Assembly: GCA_964545205.1 (NCBI GenBank) | Contig: CAZJFH010000018.1 | Coordinates: forward strand, 1-64,000 | Length of the DNA stretch: 64,000 bases | Direction of reading: 5' to 3' | Origin: CAZJFH01 sp964545205 | GTDB taxonomy: Bacteria; Pseudomonadota; Alphaproteobacteria; Rhodospirillales; Magnetospirillaceae | Part shown: positions 63,192-64,000 of the stretch, one piece after another | How positions within the stretch are numbered: the first letter of the stretch is position 1 | Layout: each line of letters opens with the position of its first letter | Translations under genes and position numbers: made by a program | Notes under the pieces: generated by a model | Database searches by the model: none | Told to the model about the DNA's origin: nothing | The model's input: only the letters and a program-made list of their open reading frames with translations

Positions 63192-63218
63192 AAAAAACCC
63201 CCTTCCGCCGGAAGGGGG
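63192..63218 (-). terminator. Terminator before the scaffold gene
   Basis: CCCCCTTCC (63198-63206) pairs with GGAAGGGGG (63210-63218), loop of three, followed on the minus strand by six T residues. The scaffold ribosome site begins about ten bases later. Confidence 0.85.
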
Positions 63219-63274
63219 CCGAAACAGGGCGAACCGCCGCCCCTGGAGCGCGGGTCGCCAGACCCGCCGGTGTT

Positions 63275-63618
63275 TCAATCGAACCAGCCGCACGGCCGTC
63301 CGAGATCGCGGCACAGGTCGAGATCGCCGGACCGATCGAAGCCGTACCAGACGGCGGCGTAAACGCTCGCCACCTGCAGCAAGGCCCATGCCCACCAACG
63401 CCAGCGGAAACCCCGGACCAACTTCTCGCCGATCCAGTTCAGCGGCCAGCGCAACCACCATGTCTCAGGGGCGCTCAAAGGCAAATCGCTGCGGACGAGG
63501 TTGATGACGATGACCCACAGGTTGGCGCCTACGCAAGCCCTTGCCCAGTTGCGGCGGAACGCGAACTCGCGCGCCTCGTCCTCGGGATCGCCAGCTATGG
63601 TTCGGCTGGGTTATCCAT
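63275..63618 (-). pseudogene. Frameshifted 2TM-domain membrane protein
   Basis: An ATG at 63618, nine bases after GAGG, reads MDNPAEP and stops at TAG (63595). A one-base step backward at that point opens a frame that runs to 63275 and encodes a 2TM-like segment (FRRNWARACVGANLWVIVIN) plus GEKLVRGFRWRWWAWALLQV and a cysteine end, DLDLCRDLGRPCGWFD. Without the shift the long frame has no usual start codon. A one-base deletion, programmed shift or sequencing error would all explain it. The C-terminus is related to the neighbour at 63611. Confidence 0.55.
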
Positions 63619-64000
63619 TCGACCCGCCTCGGACCTCCGTCCAGCCCGTTCCAAAATGAGGAGCTTCCTCCCGCACCGGGTTCGTCCCTGCAGAATCGCG
63701 GGGCTCGAACCAGCGGCAGGGCCGGCCGGCCTCATCGCACCCGTCGAGTTCACGGTCCCGATGGAACCCGACCCAAGCCGAGGCGAGCACGACGGCGAGC
63801 TGCAGCAACGCCCACAGGCTCCACCGCCACTGGAACCGCGAAACGGCTGCGATCAGTACCAGAAACAGCAGCGGCGGCAGGATGAACACCAGCCAGAGCA
63901 TCGCCTGGCCGAGCAACCCCAGGACGGCTTTTACGATCGGAGCATCGGGCCAAGGAATTTCTGGCACGAGGGCGCCAGCCACGACGACGTACAAGGTAGC
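63611..64000 (-). CDS. Small membrane protein with DxDGCxxxGRPCxWF end (5' end may lie outside)
   Basis: At least 127 residues; the frame remains open to the window edge, and the only in-window starts are TTG (63994) and GTG codons. Two membrane segments (AMLWLVFILPPLLFLVLIAA, WALLQLAVVLASAWVGF) are followed by a conserved cysteine pair in LDGCDEAGRPCRWFEP and a hydrophilic tail. The second half is paralogous to the frameshifted gene next to it. Not recognised; probably a prophage accessory (moron) gene of the envelope. Confidence 0.6.
   Translation of the reverse strand, partial: ATLYVVVAGALVPEIPWPDAPIVKAVLGLLGQAMLWLVFILPPLLFLVLIAAVSRFQWRWSLWALLQLAVVLASAWVGFHRDRELDGCDEAGRPCRWFEPRDSAGTNPVREEAPHFGTGWTEVRGGSNG

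Larger units (their letters stand above)
43393..64000 (-). mobile_element. Prophage, late (head-tail-lysis) module, partial
   Basis: Eighteen intact or near-intact genes on one strand encode scaffold, coat, connector, neck, tail, tailspike, holin and lysozyme proteins, with start-stop overlaps throughout. The left limit is inferred to fall in the 28 bp between lysozyme and carbonic anhydrase. No attachment site could be recognised. Portal, terminase, integrase and regulators are not in the window and should lie to the right. Confidence 0.9.

Noticed and set aside
63235..63275. GGAGCGCGGGTCGCCAGACCCGCC palindrome as a second copy of the 3508 repeat
   Set aside because: Only the short core is alike and the arms are not shared, so I do not list it as a repeat copy.

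Overview
The window is GC-rich, densely packed chromosomal DNA from an alphaproteobacterium, most likely a Rhodospirillales-type organism. This rests on the protein sequences (a DUF2794 gene, a DUF2232 gene between rpsR and rplI, GTA-like tail genes), on the gene order alr-mlaE-mlaF-radA-cvpA-purF, and on a palindromic repeat of a kind common in that class. No rRNA, tRNA or CRISPR array was seen.

Region 1 (1-3.4 kb): the end of an anaerobic aromatic operon, bcrB(partial)-bcrA-bcrD-ferredoxin. It encodes ATP-dependent benzoyl-CoA reductase and its electron donor and closes with a strong terminator. Two unrelated palindromic repeats lie in and after it. Region 2 (3.6-8.2 kb): an RND efflux permease and its adaptor, divergent from a small DUF2892 membrane protein, with a symmetric operator sitting inside overlapping promoters. 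Region 3 (8.2-20.8 kb): two chemoreceptors, a FieF-like cation exporter, pdxH, a glycine-zipper lipoprotein, cbpA-cbpM, a small secreted HELEH protein, a hydroxyacid-oxoacid transhydrogenase, a YihY/BrkB membrane protein, and fabI-aroC. Several convergent pairs overlap at their 3' ends.

Region 4 (20.9-25.3 kb, minus strand): the fatty-acid cluster fabD-fabG-acpP-fabF-mltG. Region 5 (25.3-37.5 kb, plus strand): a long housekeeping run, rpsF-rpsR-DUF2232-rplI, cfa, then dnaB-alr-mlaE-mlaF-radA-cvpA-purF-SDR with many overlapping starts and stops. A perfect DnaA box lies upstream of dnaB. Region 6 (37.6-43.4 kb): a lipoprotein, the der-bamB-yfgM outer-membrane/ribosome cluster, a thioredoxin-fold protein, DUF2794 and a beta-carbonic anhydrase.

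Region 7 (43.4 kb to the right edge, all minus strand): the late half of a tailed prophage, transcribed right to left. The order is small membrane proteins, scaffold, P22-type coat protein, connector, neck, tail terminator, tail tube, then a GTA-like tail tip (DUF2460, DUF2163, NlpC/P60, hub), two tailspikes, holin and lysozyme. Terminase, portal, integrase and regulators would lie beyond the right edge.

The most unusual part is the tail tip. The large GTA-type hub protein appears to be split into three overlapping genes: an N-terminal hub domain fused to a seven-bladed beta-propeller, a separate alginate-lyase-like protein, and a C-terminal tail protein. They are followed by a DUF2793 protein ending in a Peptidase_G2-like domain. 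There is also no tape-measure gene: tail tube and DUF2460 are separated by only 10 bp. Together with two beta-helix spikes that share a duplicated N-terminal adaptor and leader, this suggests a particle heavily equipped to process surface polysaccharide.
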